From Saccoglossus kowalevskii (taxonomy: Eukaryota; Hemichordata; Enteropneusta; Harrimaniidae): DNA of 52,690 bases. The translations under genes were made by a program, and so were the position numbers. Position 1 is the first letter of the stretch. Each line of letters begins with the position of its first letter. This document shows, one piece after another, positions 28,433 to 39,540 of the stretch. The notes below the pieces were generated by a model, which was not told the DNA's origin, ran no database searches, and saw only the letters and a list, made by a program, of their open reading frames with translations. The stretch covers positions 330,515 through 383,204 of the forward strand of contig NW_003137329.1 of assembly GCF_000003605.2 (NCBI RefSeq). Direction: 5' to 3'.

Positions 28433-28786
28433 TGACGTCATACAACATACATATCTATCTTGCCATCGGATTTCTGGTCGTTTGTCACAGATATGTCCTC
28501 TCATCATAATAATAAAGGTTACAATTAAAATGGTAACACACATGGTGACTCTGTAATGATGTCACATTCTATGGCGTGCCCTGTCACCAATAAGAACGTC
28601 GCTGATTTGATTACAGAGTATTCAAAGTTGTGCGGCAAATTGAATTATATAACACACGCAAGCTCTCCGAATCTCTACTATTGTAAAACATATTCAATAG
28701 TGTCCATTGTAACAATTCAATTCAGCCACATTTCAGAAGGATTGAACCTATTAGGAGTTCAAGCTGCAATATTTATAATGACGTCA
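28433..28786. promoter_or_regulatory. Second pair of full CRE palindromes
   Basis: TGACGTCA occurs at 28433-28440 and, within the longer palindrome AATGACGTCATT, at 28777-28788. Both lie just right of the gap-flanking TA array. Confidence 0.3.
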
Positions 28787-30169
28787 TTGGCACATTTTCA
28801 CGTCCATGTCGAAATAAAACAATAATATATAACAATATTGAAACAATCTGGTGTAATTGGATATACTTTAATTATCATCAATGAAATGCTTTCAAATCTC
28901 GCCATTCACGAGATTGTATACAGTTTAATTTTGCGATGGAATTTATGTTATTAACTAACCGTTTCTTGGCAGGTTAATTGACACATGGCTACTCAAGCAC
29001 ACTTTTTATTCATGAGAAGAGAAATACGGCGCCATCGTGGAATCACATCTTCATACCGTGTTAAGCTTGCGATGTGGTCATTTACCACGTTGCGGACTAT
29101 AACATCGTGACAATACAACATAATACATTGATTGGAATTTTCATATATTTTTTGCACATGTTTTTTTGTTGTTTTTTTCTGTGATTTACTTCAGCCAGAT
29201 ACAGCAGTGTCATCGTGGTGCTTATAATTCACAAAAGTTTCTGTGGCGTCAATATCAAAGTAGTTTCCCCAAACCAAAACCAAAACATCCATACACCGCA
29301 TTGGAACCGACAAACGTAGGGATCAGAGGTCCGATAAGCACATAGAGATTTTCAGATACAGTATAAAGCCACGACTGTAGAATAACTTCTTATTTTACAA
29401 GTTGGAGAATTAGTTCAAAATATGTATGAAGTGTTCCTACTATAAGGAAAAACCGGAAACAAAATTGGTGTTTCAGTTAGCCATGAATATTTGGCAGTTA
29501 CAATGCAGTGCTCCCCGCGTCGAACGTAAACAAATAAAGCCCTGTTATTTCACCACAACTTATGACAGTGCCGATAGTTTCTCGTACATGAACATAATCA
29601 TAATTCAAACAGCATGTTACAACGACGTGAATGGAAACGTCACTGTCCAATTATCATAAAAAAGCAATTCAATGTAATACGCGTACGCGTGTGAATTTAT
29701 TCGCGCAGAAATCTGTTTCCGTCTTACACGCTTACGTGTATGAGCAATGTACGCGAATTGCGTCACCGAGTCGTTAATCTCTAATTTTTAACATCACATT
29801 TACAAAACCATGACAACGATGCTATCACATTCCGTATAAGCTCGTGTTAAACATCAGTATACTTTACGTAGATATTTCTTAAAACGTAAAGACAGGTTCC
29901 GAACAACCGCGGATTACGCGTCGGATCTGATAAGTAAATTGCATGGGTATTTCAGTATATATTAACAATTACATCATACTGTGTCTGTAGTGTGATTGTT
30001 TGGGAAAGAGTAGGGGTCTGATGATAGCCACATTACAGGGGCAGAACCCTCACGGATAGAGTGACACAACGCTAGTTAATTAAATCACATTTGACATTTT
30101 ATCTTCGGGTGAATTTGGACATATCATCAAACCAGTCTTGTCTAATTCTTGTTCTAGAAAATTGGCACG

Positions 30170-30187
30170 TTTTTTTTTTTTTTTTTT
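30170..30187. repeat. Poly-T tract
   Basis: About 18 T residues. It could be the reverse-strand A-tail of a retroposed sequence, but no target-site duplication or recognisable body was seen. Confidence 0.8.
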
Positions 30188-30853
30188 CAAACTGGAACTG
30201 TATCATGTCGATATTACAAATTTGAATATAATGTGTAACAACCTCTGTAAAAGATGAACTTGCTTTAAAGCATTTCTAAGTGTCCCACACACCCGTCAAA
30301 CATGGTTTTGATGATAATGTTCGATAGAGGCAACGTACATGAAATGCTTTTGATCAACCTGTATGAATATATTTGCACAACGATAATAAAGTTCTAAAAC
30401 AAATTTAGCATAAATAGATAAGCGTGGGTGCAATTAGGGGAATTAACACGGTTTAGCCGTCTAGAAATATATCATTAGCACTCAGTGGAACAATTATACG
30501 TTTTCAACGAAATGGGTTGGTTTGGGAAACCTGACTGTCATACTGTCAATTCTCATTCATTCGAGTCTGGGAATGTTTTCTTCTTCAAAACTTGCAGTGA
30601 CATTTGCAAACAAATCACGCCCATATCTTCCACTATGTGTGCTATGTTTCTCACAATGTCCACTGAGAATAAGGAAAACTACATATAGAATTCTGATTGT
30701 TGTGTGAACGTTGAAAAGCATGTCAGCTAAATAGGTTGATGTGTCCTGTTTTCCTTGTAAGTTGCTGTCGAAAGTGACTGAGGTAGTATAATCGCATAGA
30801 GGGATATTATTTCAGATGGATGTGTATGCGTTATAATCACTATCAATATTTTC

Positions 30854-30855
<2 letters not shown>

Positions 30856-30897
<42 letters not shown>
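30856..30897. repeat. TA microsatellite
   Basis: About 20 TA units immediately left of diverged MITE element 5. Confidence 0.97.
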
Positions 30898-30899
<2 letters not shown>

Positions 30900-30912
30900 T
30901 CACGGTAAATGC

Positions 30913-31068
30913 TTAAAGCGGGGGAGTCGTCACATGCGCAAGCGTCAGATGGCGATAGCGTGTCATTATTTACAAACAAGCGTCTACCCATGAGCTTTTG
31001 CGTTTTTAGCGTGTGTTGTTATCGTCGCCTGGGACTCAATTCTCGCGCGAGCGCAGGTCGCGCTTTGA
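30913..31068. mobile_element. Diverged TTAA-type MITE (element 5)
   Basis: The left end, TTAA then AGCGGGGGAGTCGTC, matches the family terminus. The right end read on the reverse strand (AGCGCGACCTGCGC, then TCGCGCGAGA) aligns with the end of the 47.4-kb element after a small deletion. The right TTAA is not intact (TTTGATTTAAT). The interior is not shared with the other copies. It directly follows a TA microsatellite. Confidence 0.45.
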
Positions 31069-31577
31069 TTTAATATTGCAAATTACGGACAAAATGTCAA
31101 AATTCTGATCTTTTGGTGAATGTGCACGTCACGCACTAAAATTCAAACAAGCCCACAATTTGATAATAAACATAGCATCAAGCGCAACGGAAACCCGCTA
31201 TCTAGATCGGCAGCAGAAATAATAACGACCTGATGTGATGGTAGTCCGATGTTATAAGTACTTAGCATGGTAATATGTAATTAAATATACTTGCAAGTAC
31301 ATGTGATGCATGTTATTGCGATTGAAGTTTTGTGTCAAAGGTGAACATTGAAAATTGTAGAATATTAAACATTTTACATGCTGATATACACATTGGGTTA
31401 TTTATTGTAAACAGTAAGTACTCTTGTTTTTCCAGCACTAACAATATTAATAGCTTTCAATACAAAATCGTTTATGCCACGGAGTAAACACTTTGAATTA
31501 ATAAGACGTACTAGTAATTCGAAACGCATGCGTGTTTTTCTAGCTCTTTGCGTCATCGAAACACTACTAACGAGTAT

Positions 31578-31604
31578 CATCTCACACTGAGAAATAGTGA
31601 GATG
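31578..31604. repeat. Perfect 8-bp inverted repeat
   Basis: CATCTCAC, an 11-base spacer, then GTGAGATG. Confidence 0.45.
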
Positions 31605-32055
31605 AGGCTGTAGGTGTATTCACGTCTACCGCAGGGCTTGTCATAAAATGCCTTTTAGTATTGCGTCACAGATCACGTTACGAACAGCACATCAATTTAA
31701 CACAAAATCGTGACTATTCTCTTGGCTCAGAGGCGTACTGTTACCTTTATATGCGTGTATACATATATCAATACAACGTTAGTTGTTTCAGTTGTGATGG
31801 TCTAGAAATCAATTAACATCTTTCTCATTATCCAACGTGTGTTTTTGTATCGTAAATTACGCCATGGCGCTGCTTTTTCAATTATTAGGTTTCTCGTTTT
31901 AATAGTCAACATGCAATACAGTTACGTCACAGGCCATTGTGACTGTGTGAATCAGTATTATAAAAGCAAATATGGTCTAGACAGCTAACAAATATTTTAA
32001 GCTTCATAGTGTAATTGCAACTTTCAATACGCACAACCCTTAGCCCACTTCATAT

Positions 32056-32188
32056 TTAAAGGGCGGCAGTCGTCGCGCGGCGTCCTATCCGATATGGGAC
32101 TTATAGCGACGTATACAACGCATGTAAAATACATTGTTTATTTACATGAAATTCGAACACGCGGTGCGCGACGACCACCGCGCTTTAA
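32056..32188. mobile_element. TTAA-flanked MITE (element 3), just downstream of the Cache exon
   Basis: A 125-bp element lies between TTAA sites at 32056-32059 and 32185-32188. Its ends are AGGGCGGCAGTCGTCGCGC and, on the reverse strand, AGCGCGGTGGTCGTCGCGC. It is the same subfamily as element 2, in inverted orientation. It sits about 110 bases past the receptor exon's donor site, so it lies in the first coding intron. Confidence 0.8.
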
Positions 32189-32293
32189 AATATCTCTTAT
32201 ATTGTAAATCTCGACAGTGAAATGATGTAATTGATATAACGAACCCTGAACAACAATCCCCCTAATAACACCACAATGTAAAACGAAAAATTG

Positions 32294-32299
32294 ACTTAC
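32294..32299 (-). other. 5' splice site after the Cache exon
   Basis: Read on the minus strand, the exon ends ...TTT AG and is followed by GTAAGT, a full-consensus donor. Reading on without splicing gives an immediate TAA (32298-32296), two residues after the Cache-type VPFYG motif region. The split leaves AG of a codon, so the next exon must begin with one base completing an Arg or Ser codon. Confidence 0.85.
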
Positions 32300-33495
32300 C
32301 TAAACTCATAGTTAGTTCCATAGAAAGGCACCGAGTATGTCAACATCCAGGAATTACCTCCCCCACAGTCAAAGTACGGCGAACTCCAGGACCCTTCGGA
32401 TTCCTCAATAAAAATATGTGTCAAATTCAACTGTTTATCAAAGTGAGTCTCATTGTGCCTCGGTAGATGGTAGCCAAATTTTTCGTGCATATTATAAACT
32501 ACTGGCGGGTTGGCGCGATGGTACGTAAACCAGTCCATACTCTCCGTATCTGGTGCAGTGTAATTCAAAACTGCTAAATCCTTAGTGAAAACTGTGCCCT
32601 TGTCGCCGCGATATGCATACGGAGCGAATAGCTCCAAAGTATCATTGTACTGGTAACTATCGAAAGCCACACAGGAGCCAAATATATTGACGTCACTCTC
32701 TACATTATTGCGCACTAGGGAAAAATACACAGCGCTGTTGGTAAGAAAACTAGAATCCACTACATTGTGGTGGATTGTCTGATAAAATGTATTCAATAAA
32801 TTTGACGTTTTTACTGCTGTTTTTGCCTGATTGGCGAATCCACTGTAAGTGGCGTTGGCAGTGTAAATATTCAGAAAAGATAGCTTCACACGTGTACAGT
32901 TTTCATTGTGCTCATCTAAGTATTTGATAAATCCCAGTGCAGCATCAGCGTCATCGTCGTATTTCATTCTATAATACTCAAATACATCAGTTTGTCTTTT
33001 ATTCCGAACCCGCTTAGTATTATCGAATTCTCCTGCGAGCCCATCACGAGATGAGTGGCTTTCCTCTAGAAATCGCAACCTCCGGTCTTTCAAAAATGTC
33101 CTCTGATTTAAAATCGAGCTAGTGCGTCTGAATTTGCTATTGCCCAATAAGGTTTTATCAGTGAATTCTCTACTCGTGGATGTATATTCTTTATTCAAAA
33201 GGTCCCCGATGTCTCGCTGAGTATTTTGTTGCCAAGCAACTGCGTCCCTCTCTATTGAGTGGTGAGGAACGTCCCATCGTGATAGTTGATTTGTATTCAA
33301 GGTGTTAACCACGTGACTAATTTTCATATTATACACATTTCTGGTTCTCGCAAATACTTCTCCGTCTACCGATGTTAACAACAAGCAGAATAACGCCGAG
33401 TATACGTGTATATATAATGACCTCCACTGTATCAGAGACATTCTGCATGTCGTAAAGCCAAACAGCATCTGTATTATGAATAGAAACAGCTCCAT
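32300..33495 (-). CDS. First coding exon of a GPR158/GPR179-like (metabotropic glycine receptor family) class C receptor: signal peptide plus Cache domain
   Basis: The exon encodes 398 full codons plus two bases of a split codon from the ATG at 33495 (G at -3 and at +4). An in-frame TAA at 33544-33546 rules out a longer N-terminus. A second ATG (33441, residue 19) directly precedes a good signal peptide with hydrophobic core YSALFCLLLT, so it may be the true start. Residues about 50-163 are charged and low in complexity and end in RNKR (164-167), a furin-type site. Residues about 169-393 look like the extracellular Cache domain of GPR158/GPR179 and insect CG31760-type receptors: YFSLVRNNVES (257-267), GSCVAFD (273-279), LFAPYAYR (289-296) and SPYFDCGGGNSWMLTYSVPF (372-391). 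N-glycosylation sequons lie at 199, 214, 284, 311, 348 and 357, and cysteines at 200, 275 and 377. The exon ends in a consensus donor, so the product is partial: EGF-like region, seven helices and tail are missing. Family assignment rests on recalled motifs, not an alignment. Vertebrate members bind glycine through this domain; the ligand here is unknown. Confidence 0.83.
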
Positions 33496-33561
33496 CGCTT
33501 TGACAGGTTTAGGAACACGCACGTATTTTGGTCTTCCACAATCTTAAGTAGTTTCGCGGTC

Positions 33562-33992
33562 CTGATGAGAAGACATTGACATACATCAGAAACAATAAAG
33601 CAAAATGGCTGACTGTAGAATGTTTAAGTGCTTTAATATAACGGTACGTTTATGGACAAGTTAACATCCTATTTCATGTAATTGGATGCTCTCTGATATA
33701 GCTGTGATTTACTTACTATTTAGCATCGACTGTGTATAGTTGGAGAATAATTTATAATGAAAACGGCGGACGTACCTCGGGTATGACGCAAACATGACAC
33801 TACTCCACATTCCTATTTCTCGAAGGCCATAAAACATTAATGAATCAATACATTTATTCCTTATAGATGCATTGTAAATTCGTCTTCCGTCTTCCTATAC
33901 ATCTCAGAATTTAACAAACATAACATTTTAGAATAGCTGGTCTAAAGTTAGGTTTGTTAATGCGATGACTGGCACACTTACAAGCGGCTTAC
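33562..33992 (-). other. Predicted 5'UTR intron of the receptor gene
   Basis: On the minus strand a strong donor (CCGAAG|GTAAGC, junction 33993/33992) is followed 431 bases later by a pyrimidine-rich acceptor (TGTCTTCTCATCAG|GACCGC, junction 33562/33561). The acceptor lies 66 bases upstream of the first usable ATG and 15 bases upstream of an in-frame stop, so the upstream exon would be untranslated. No transcript evidence is available; the acceptor could be alternative (a weaker TTCTACAG lies further upstream, near 33616). Confidence 0.5.
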
Positions 33993-34330
33993 CTTCGGTG
34001 TCGTTTCGAAAACGTCTATGAGAGCAGATCAGAAAACGAATACGCTTATTACAGCAGTATAGTTCCACGAGCCGGAGCAACATACTATGCCATGCCTTAC
34101 ATTCGGCGTTTTACTAATCACTGGAACGACTGACAATAATAGGCACAGTGAGCAGACCAGCTGTACCCCGCAGAGCAACGCAAATCGGGTCGAGGTTTAA
34201 TGCTTCACAGCGAAGTAGAACATGTGATTATTCAGTCAGATACACTGAATAGAGTGCAAACATCCGGGTCCTCGGCTTCAGTCAGCTGAACCTTACTGTA
34301 AAGAAACACAAACACGTACCCAATAAACGA
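33993..34330 (-). promoter_or_regulatory. Putative 5' untranslated exon and promoter region of the receptor gene
   Basis: The block directly upstream of the predicted donor at 33993 is visibly richer in G, C and CpG than the surrounding DNA, as expected for a first exon and proximal promoter. No convincing TATA box fixes the transcription start, so the outer boundary is approximate. Reverse-complement reading contains no open frame that would extend the receptor. Confidence 0.3.
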
Positions 34331-34902
34331 TTTGTTGTTATTAAAAAGCCGGACGAAACACAACGTCTGTCTGATAAGCATCAAGATACAAGTCGGTCAC
34401 TCACGCATGTTCGTGTGCAGACGACTTTGTTTATTCATTCCTTATGCACTACGTCGTTGAAGACAAATTACCTTTTTCTGGTTGTGACATTTCCCGTTTT
34501 CAAATCTAAGCGAGGTGTTAAATAATTCTAAGCATCAACCAACAACATTTTTTTCTCACACACGCAGAAACACTTCGTCGGGAATTGACAATTAGATATG
34601 GTCAACCTATATTTTTCGGGAGGGCGGGAATGCCTGATGTATGTTGATGTTCGACAAGGTCGATCGTCGGGCAGTTGGCTAATTAGTTCCATACTGAGAA
34701 ATACATTCGCGGATGTGGAGACAAAACTAATTGTTTGTCCCATTCTACGTGAAGTCATTGTTTTTGTGTGCAAAACAGTTATCGTCTGCGTGTAACAGAC
34801 AATCACGTGATACGCGCCTACTATTTAAATAACCGATTATTTTAGCATATTTATATGTAGGTTGTCAGGAACAAAACTAGAGATATATTTATCACGAATC
34901 AA

Positions 34903-34904
<2 letters not shown>

Positions 34905-34970
<66 letters not shown>

Positions 34971-34976
34971 TATTAT
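34905..34976. repeat. ATT trinucleotide microsatellite
   Basis: About 23 TTA/ATT units with one slip near the right end (TATATTATTATG). Confidence 0.97.
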
Positions 34977-37477
34977 GCAACCATTTTGAATATTTTGTCA
35001 CGTATTAACAGAGCCATATGAATTCAAATGCAGTCAACGACTTATATCAGAAGCGAGAAGATCGCATTTGTAGAGTTGCCCTGCGGTTCGGCGCATTAAC
35101 GTACACATAGCACTCCCTGCGCGAGACATCGAGGGCGATTACTTCACATTGACAACGCCCTGTAACACAATAAACACGAGGAACCGCCATTTAGAGTGAC
35201 ATTGCTATCTATATTTACGGTGAGCTTGTTGTGAGTAATGACAAACATTTTCATAGGCAGGCTAAATGTGTGCAACAAGGGAAATCAGCGTATAATCCTA
35301 AATGGCACGAACAAAGATTAATGTTCTAGGTACGGCGACCACGATCGCAATTACGATGGGCAAGCACATTTCATAGCAAATAGAAGTGGCAGATAGCAAT
35401 GATGGATCGCGGGACCCAGCTTTTACATTGCCTGAGCAATAGCGTTAATACAAAACGCGAATTGTGTTTGTTTACAGAATTCCCACATGTATATATCATC
35501 ATATAGGCTTTCCAGGTTGCACTGATACATGTCTGCTGTGGGACATTTTAAATCTAACAAAATGACCTACAGTCGAATATAAGATATCATTTCCGTTTTG
35601 TTTGCACTGGCAGGAATATTGATGTCGATTAAGTTATTCATTCATATTGCCGTCTTGTCATAAGTTTAATAACCCTTATCCTTTAATGAAAGTCTAAATA
35701 TGAAGCTCGCAAATATATTATGAAATTGTCACTAAATTGTACGTAGCGTAAAGTGTTGTGACAGTTGCGGATTACAAATTTAGTTGTCACTACCTCTCAT
35801 GAAATAATTAATGACAGACTAATTAGATTTCCGGTGACTAGTTTATGGGTTGAATCATGGCGTTCCGTGTATTTGAAGTCCCTTTTGTAATCATGCTACA
35901 AATTTCACAAGATGTATATGGAAAACCTTCAACTGTGATGCCTGATCGTTTAGCCATATATATCATGAAACTTTTATGAGAAGAGTATATATTGTATGTG
36001 TCGGTAGCACGTGGTATGCATTGCAGTATTGTGATTGGTCCATGAAAGCACGAGATTGCAGCAGTGACTTGCCAAATAGGTTCCTGACGTGCAAATAGGC
36101 CTTTTTGAATTAATTAAAACTTTAACTAAACTCAATGTAATGTAAATGCTGCAAAACACAACACAATATGTTTTCCTTCTCTCTGTAAAGCCCACATGAT
36201 ATATTATATTCAAATGAAATATGCATTACGACTAAGTTCAGATCCACGGATAACGACTGATATACATATATAGGAATTAGATCTTGAAGCAGGATTTTAG
36301 ATTTGTTGCGCTTATATCCGACTTCAAAGTTTTGTTTTCTAATAAGCACGCTTCATACATATTCCTGGGTAAAGTTTGATATAATATACGGCAACGTGAA
36401 ATAAGTATGGTTGCGGATACATGACATTACCTACAACAATCTATAATTGCATTGAAGCAACAATTTATGTAACTATACACAGCAAAAACAAGATAATATT
36501 GAAAAGTCTAAAGTTCGAAGAATACAGAAAACTGGTGACTGAATATGATATATAGTAAGCGATGTTTGGAAACAGTTGTCGTATGTAACTATTCAAAATA
36601 GATAGACGTATCGTACAGATAGGTAATTGTTCCGTTTTCTACATAGTTATTGCGTGTTTGCTTGCTCCCCGCACCATATTATAACAGACCAATATAATAT
36701 GTATTTATTTCAACCATGTCATTTCACGGAGCAATCTAAACATTTGGTAAGGCAAATATATTCAGTTGTTCCAATTATTGGTACCATGCCCACGAGGTTT
36801 GCATGCGTGATTCATCATCGCAATGTCGTGTAGTAGCAACAAGAATGCAAAGAGGTGAAAACAGCTGAAAGCCAGGTCTTTATAACTGAACCATACACAT
36901 AACAATTAAATAGCTCAACTATGCTTTATAGTTCATCTGCACACACACTGAATGTTCTCTGGTGAGTCTCGGTTTAACTCTCAAATGTAATATAGTAATT
37001 TATCATTTCTGTTTAACAACAGTAAATAACTTCTGAGATGTTGGTTTAATAAATGTAGTAGAAACATCAGGCAACGACCATCATATGTGCATGAGTTGTT
37101 GTTTTTTTGCTGGGAAGTGGGGTATGTCATATTTATCATCTTAGATGAACTGAATGTATGTTTTTTGAGTGAGATGCAACTATCTAAACAGAAAATATAA
37201 GTCGGGAACTGATTATATTCATAGGAAATGAAACACAGTTTTGTAAACATTCAAAGTAATGACGATTATTTTACATTTTCAAAATATACAATTCGTCATA
37301 TCTCCATGGTGCTGCTGCAACATAAAGTGGAACATATGGATTTTTAAAATTATAATAAATAAACTCGGTATATTGTTTTTGGATTAATTTTACAAGATAG
37401 CATATGCTTTTTTCAAATGTTATTGCTAACCAATTCCCTCAACACAGTTATAACAACTACGAGCTTGATATAATTAC

Positions 37478-37488
37478 GGGGGGGGGGG
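37478..37488. repeat. Poly-G tract
   Basis: Eleven consecutive G residues, rare in this AT-rich window. The length may be a sequencing estimate. Confidence 0.85.
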
Positions 37489-37727
37489 AATGCAAATGTG
37501 CTCATACACCCGTCATACGCATCATCGTGGAGACATGATTTATTCGTATATGATGTGTTTTGTTGCATCACACAATAGCACAGCATGATAGATGCCCAGG
37601 ACAAAACGAATATGGAGTCATTTTCAATTGGAAATGGACGTCACATGATGTCGAAACTATTCAATTTATTGTGAATCAATATTAGGTTTGTGAAATGAAT
37701 CAGCCTCCATTCAATGCAATTAGTGTC

Positions 37728-37745
37728 TACCCATAATGCATTGCA
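37728..37745 (+). promoter_or_regulatory. ZNF143/Staf-type site with a worn second copy
   Basis: The same 18-mer as at 6357 occurs here. It is followed immediately by a near-repeat, ACCAATAATGCATTCC (from about 37747), which breaks the CCC and GC positions. A YY1-like site lies about 200 bases to the right. No promoter or exon could be identified nearby. Confidence 0.45.
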
Positions 37746-37940
37746 GACCAATAATGCATTCCATTAGATTTATCGTGTTATGTTTAATCTAAGTGTGTTA
37801 TATGAACATGGCATTGTTTAAATAATACTATAACCAGATTTAGACGTAAAACTTGATAACATAGTATTGTATTGTGTGCAATACAAATGGCCACAGCTGT
37901 AGCTTCATAAATTATATAATTTTATCGTCACGGTGTTCTA

Positions 37941-37955
37941 GCCAAGATGGCTGCC
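37941..37955 (+). promoter_or_regulatory. YY1-like site
   Basis: GCCAAGATGGCTGCC matches the core of the YY1 consensus (CAAGATGGCGGC) with one change. It is palindromic in part (GCCAAGATGGC). Confidence 0.35.
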
Positions 37956-39397
37956 TTTTTCAAATCTGAAAAGTACTCATAATTTAAAATTCACGGAATA
38001 TATTTCCACCAAATAGTTTTTTTTTATTATATTTTGTGTGAAAAATGTTATGTAATTGTTGCACATTGATATGAGATTATGATTGTGATTTGTCATTGAT
38101 AACCTAATATGTGTAATACCTAGGCTATACATGTAAATTAAATGCTTTGTTATGTATACAACACTGAAATAATATTCCTTTAGTTACACAATATAACTAC
38201 ACACATTTGTTCATGTTTGTTCAGTGATGTTGACTTGTATGTAATGGGAAATTATGTTCATTAGGTTCACAATTAACAAAGACATTATGGGATATGCACC
38301 ATGCCCATATGTTCAACAGATTATCTTATGCTGGCTGCATGCAGCGTGGCGAATGGCAGAAATGTATAGATTATGAGACCAACTATTCATCATATTTCAA
38401 GAGTCATATGGTTTGGAGTCCCTGCTATCATATTAAAACACGTGAAAATATCATCGTATTACCGTTATGAAGTACATGCCTGATAACAACACAGCGTTGG
38501 AAAATACTACTGTAATCACAGTGACATTATTTGTTGTGGCAGCTGCACAACGCTGACCTACAAACCTAAATGTCGTGTTGGATAACAGAATGAAGTAAGA
38601 GCAAGTGATACCTGAATTGTTATATGTATGATATTCTGACAGTATGTATGTGATGTAATTTAATGCTATGTAGTATACACACGTGACCTATACGGTGGAC
38701 GACGCCGCCTAACGACAGATCAGTGTAATTCTCACACCAGTTTACTTGCTGGATGTATGATTGATTGTCGAACACTGTAAAATGTGAGGTGCCCTCTGAA
38801 TGGTTCTATGTATATGTGGTAGGCCCATACAGCAAGCCAGATACAACCTTTTTTTGTCATTTCCATACCACTTATTGGTGGATGTGGTTGCCACCATCTA
38901 CTCACCCGCTAGCGTTTAAATACACTATACCCGTTTGGCTGGATTTCCCTACATTCAACAGATTAACTATAATTCTATTCTACGCATTGTATTGCTCACA
39001 ATAGATGTGTAATGTCAATTTTGACAAATTACACTTGTTATCATATGCATTATAGCACCCTGTACCAAATGTGAGTATCTGTATTCATTGGAAAATGTAC
39101 GTACAAATATACAAACAGTTCAACCCACTATTATTACAATTGGTCTCATTCACACAAATAAGTTTTAGACGTAAACCTTTCCCGGATGAAAATGACAATT
39201 TGTGTTGAACCGTCCGTAGAAAAAAACATTAACTCGAATGCAATAGTGTTATTGCCAGTGAGTAAAATGAGTAGCATTTATAAAAAAACAGTCCTTTAAT
39301 ATTATTGAATGAGCATGATGTACAAGCTAAATACTGTTTGTGTTCATCTATGGAATGTGTTTGTAACTAACCACTGCATAATTACAAGGATACATTG
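37956..39397. other. Non-coding stretch
   Basis: AT-rich. A 12-bp palindrome GCTGCATGCAGC lies at 38334-38345. No gene recognised. Confidence 0.4.
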
Positions 39398-39540
39398 AAT
39401 AAAATAAAATAAAATAAAATAAAATAAAATAAAATAAAATAAAATAAAATAAAATAAAATAAAATAAAATAAAATAAAATAAAATAAAATAAAATAAAAT
39501 AAAATAAAATAAAATAAAATAAAATAAAATAAAATAAAAT
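39398..39540. repeat. AAAAT pentanucleotide microsatellite
   Basis: About 28 uninterrupted AAAAT units. Being a five-base repeat it stays open in reverse frames (Phe-Ile-Leu-Phe-Tyr), which is not a gene. Confidence 0.98.

Larger units (their letters stand above)
28359..30855. other. Non-coding stretch right of the gap
   Basis: An ATG-initiated 89-codon forward frame (28556-28825) is unrecognised and has no supporting splice or homology signal. A 12-bp palindrome ACGCGTACGCGT sits at 29679-29690. Confidence 0.35.
34331..37727. other. Upstream flank of the receptor gene
   Basis: No gene recognised apart from the ATT and G tracts. A locally GC-richer patch near 35050-35180 has no ORF of note. 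Confidence 0.35.

Noticed and set aside
27915-28556. Ile-Tyr repeat frames running through the gap
   Set aside because: TA microsatellite plus unknown bases; no real sequence supports the join.
28556-28825. 89-codon ATG-initiated forward frame
   Set aside because: Within the chance range for this length of sequence; no family, signal peptide or domain recognised.
30160-30190. Poly-T tract as the tail of a retroposon
   Set aside because: No body with SINE or LINE features and no flanking duplication was seen.
33496-33522. Nine extra N-terminal residues for the receptor from a GTG codon
   Set aside because: GTG starts are not expected in a nuclear eukaryotic gene; the ATG at 33495 has a good context.
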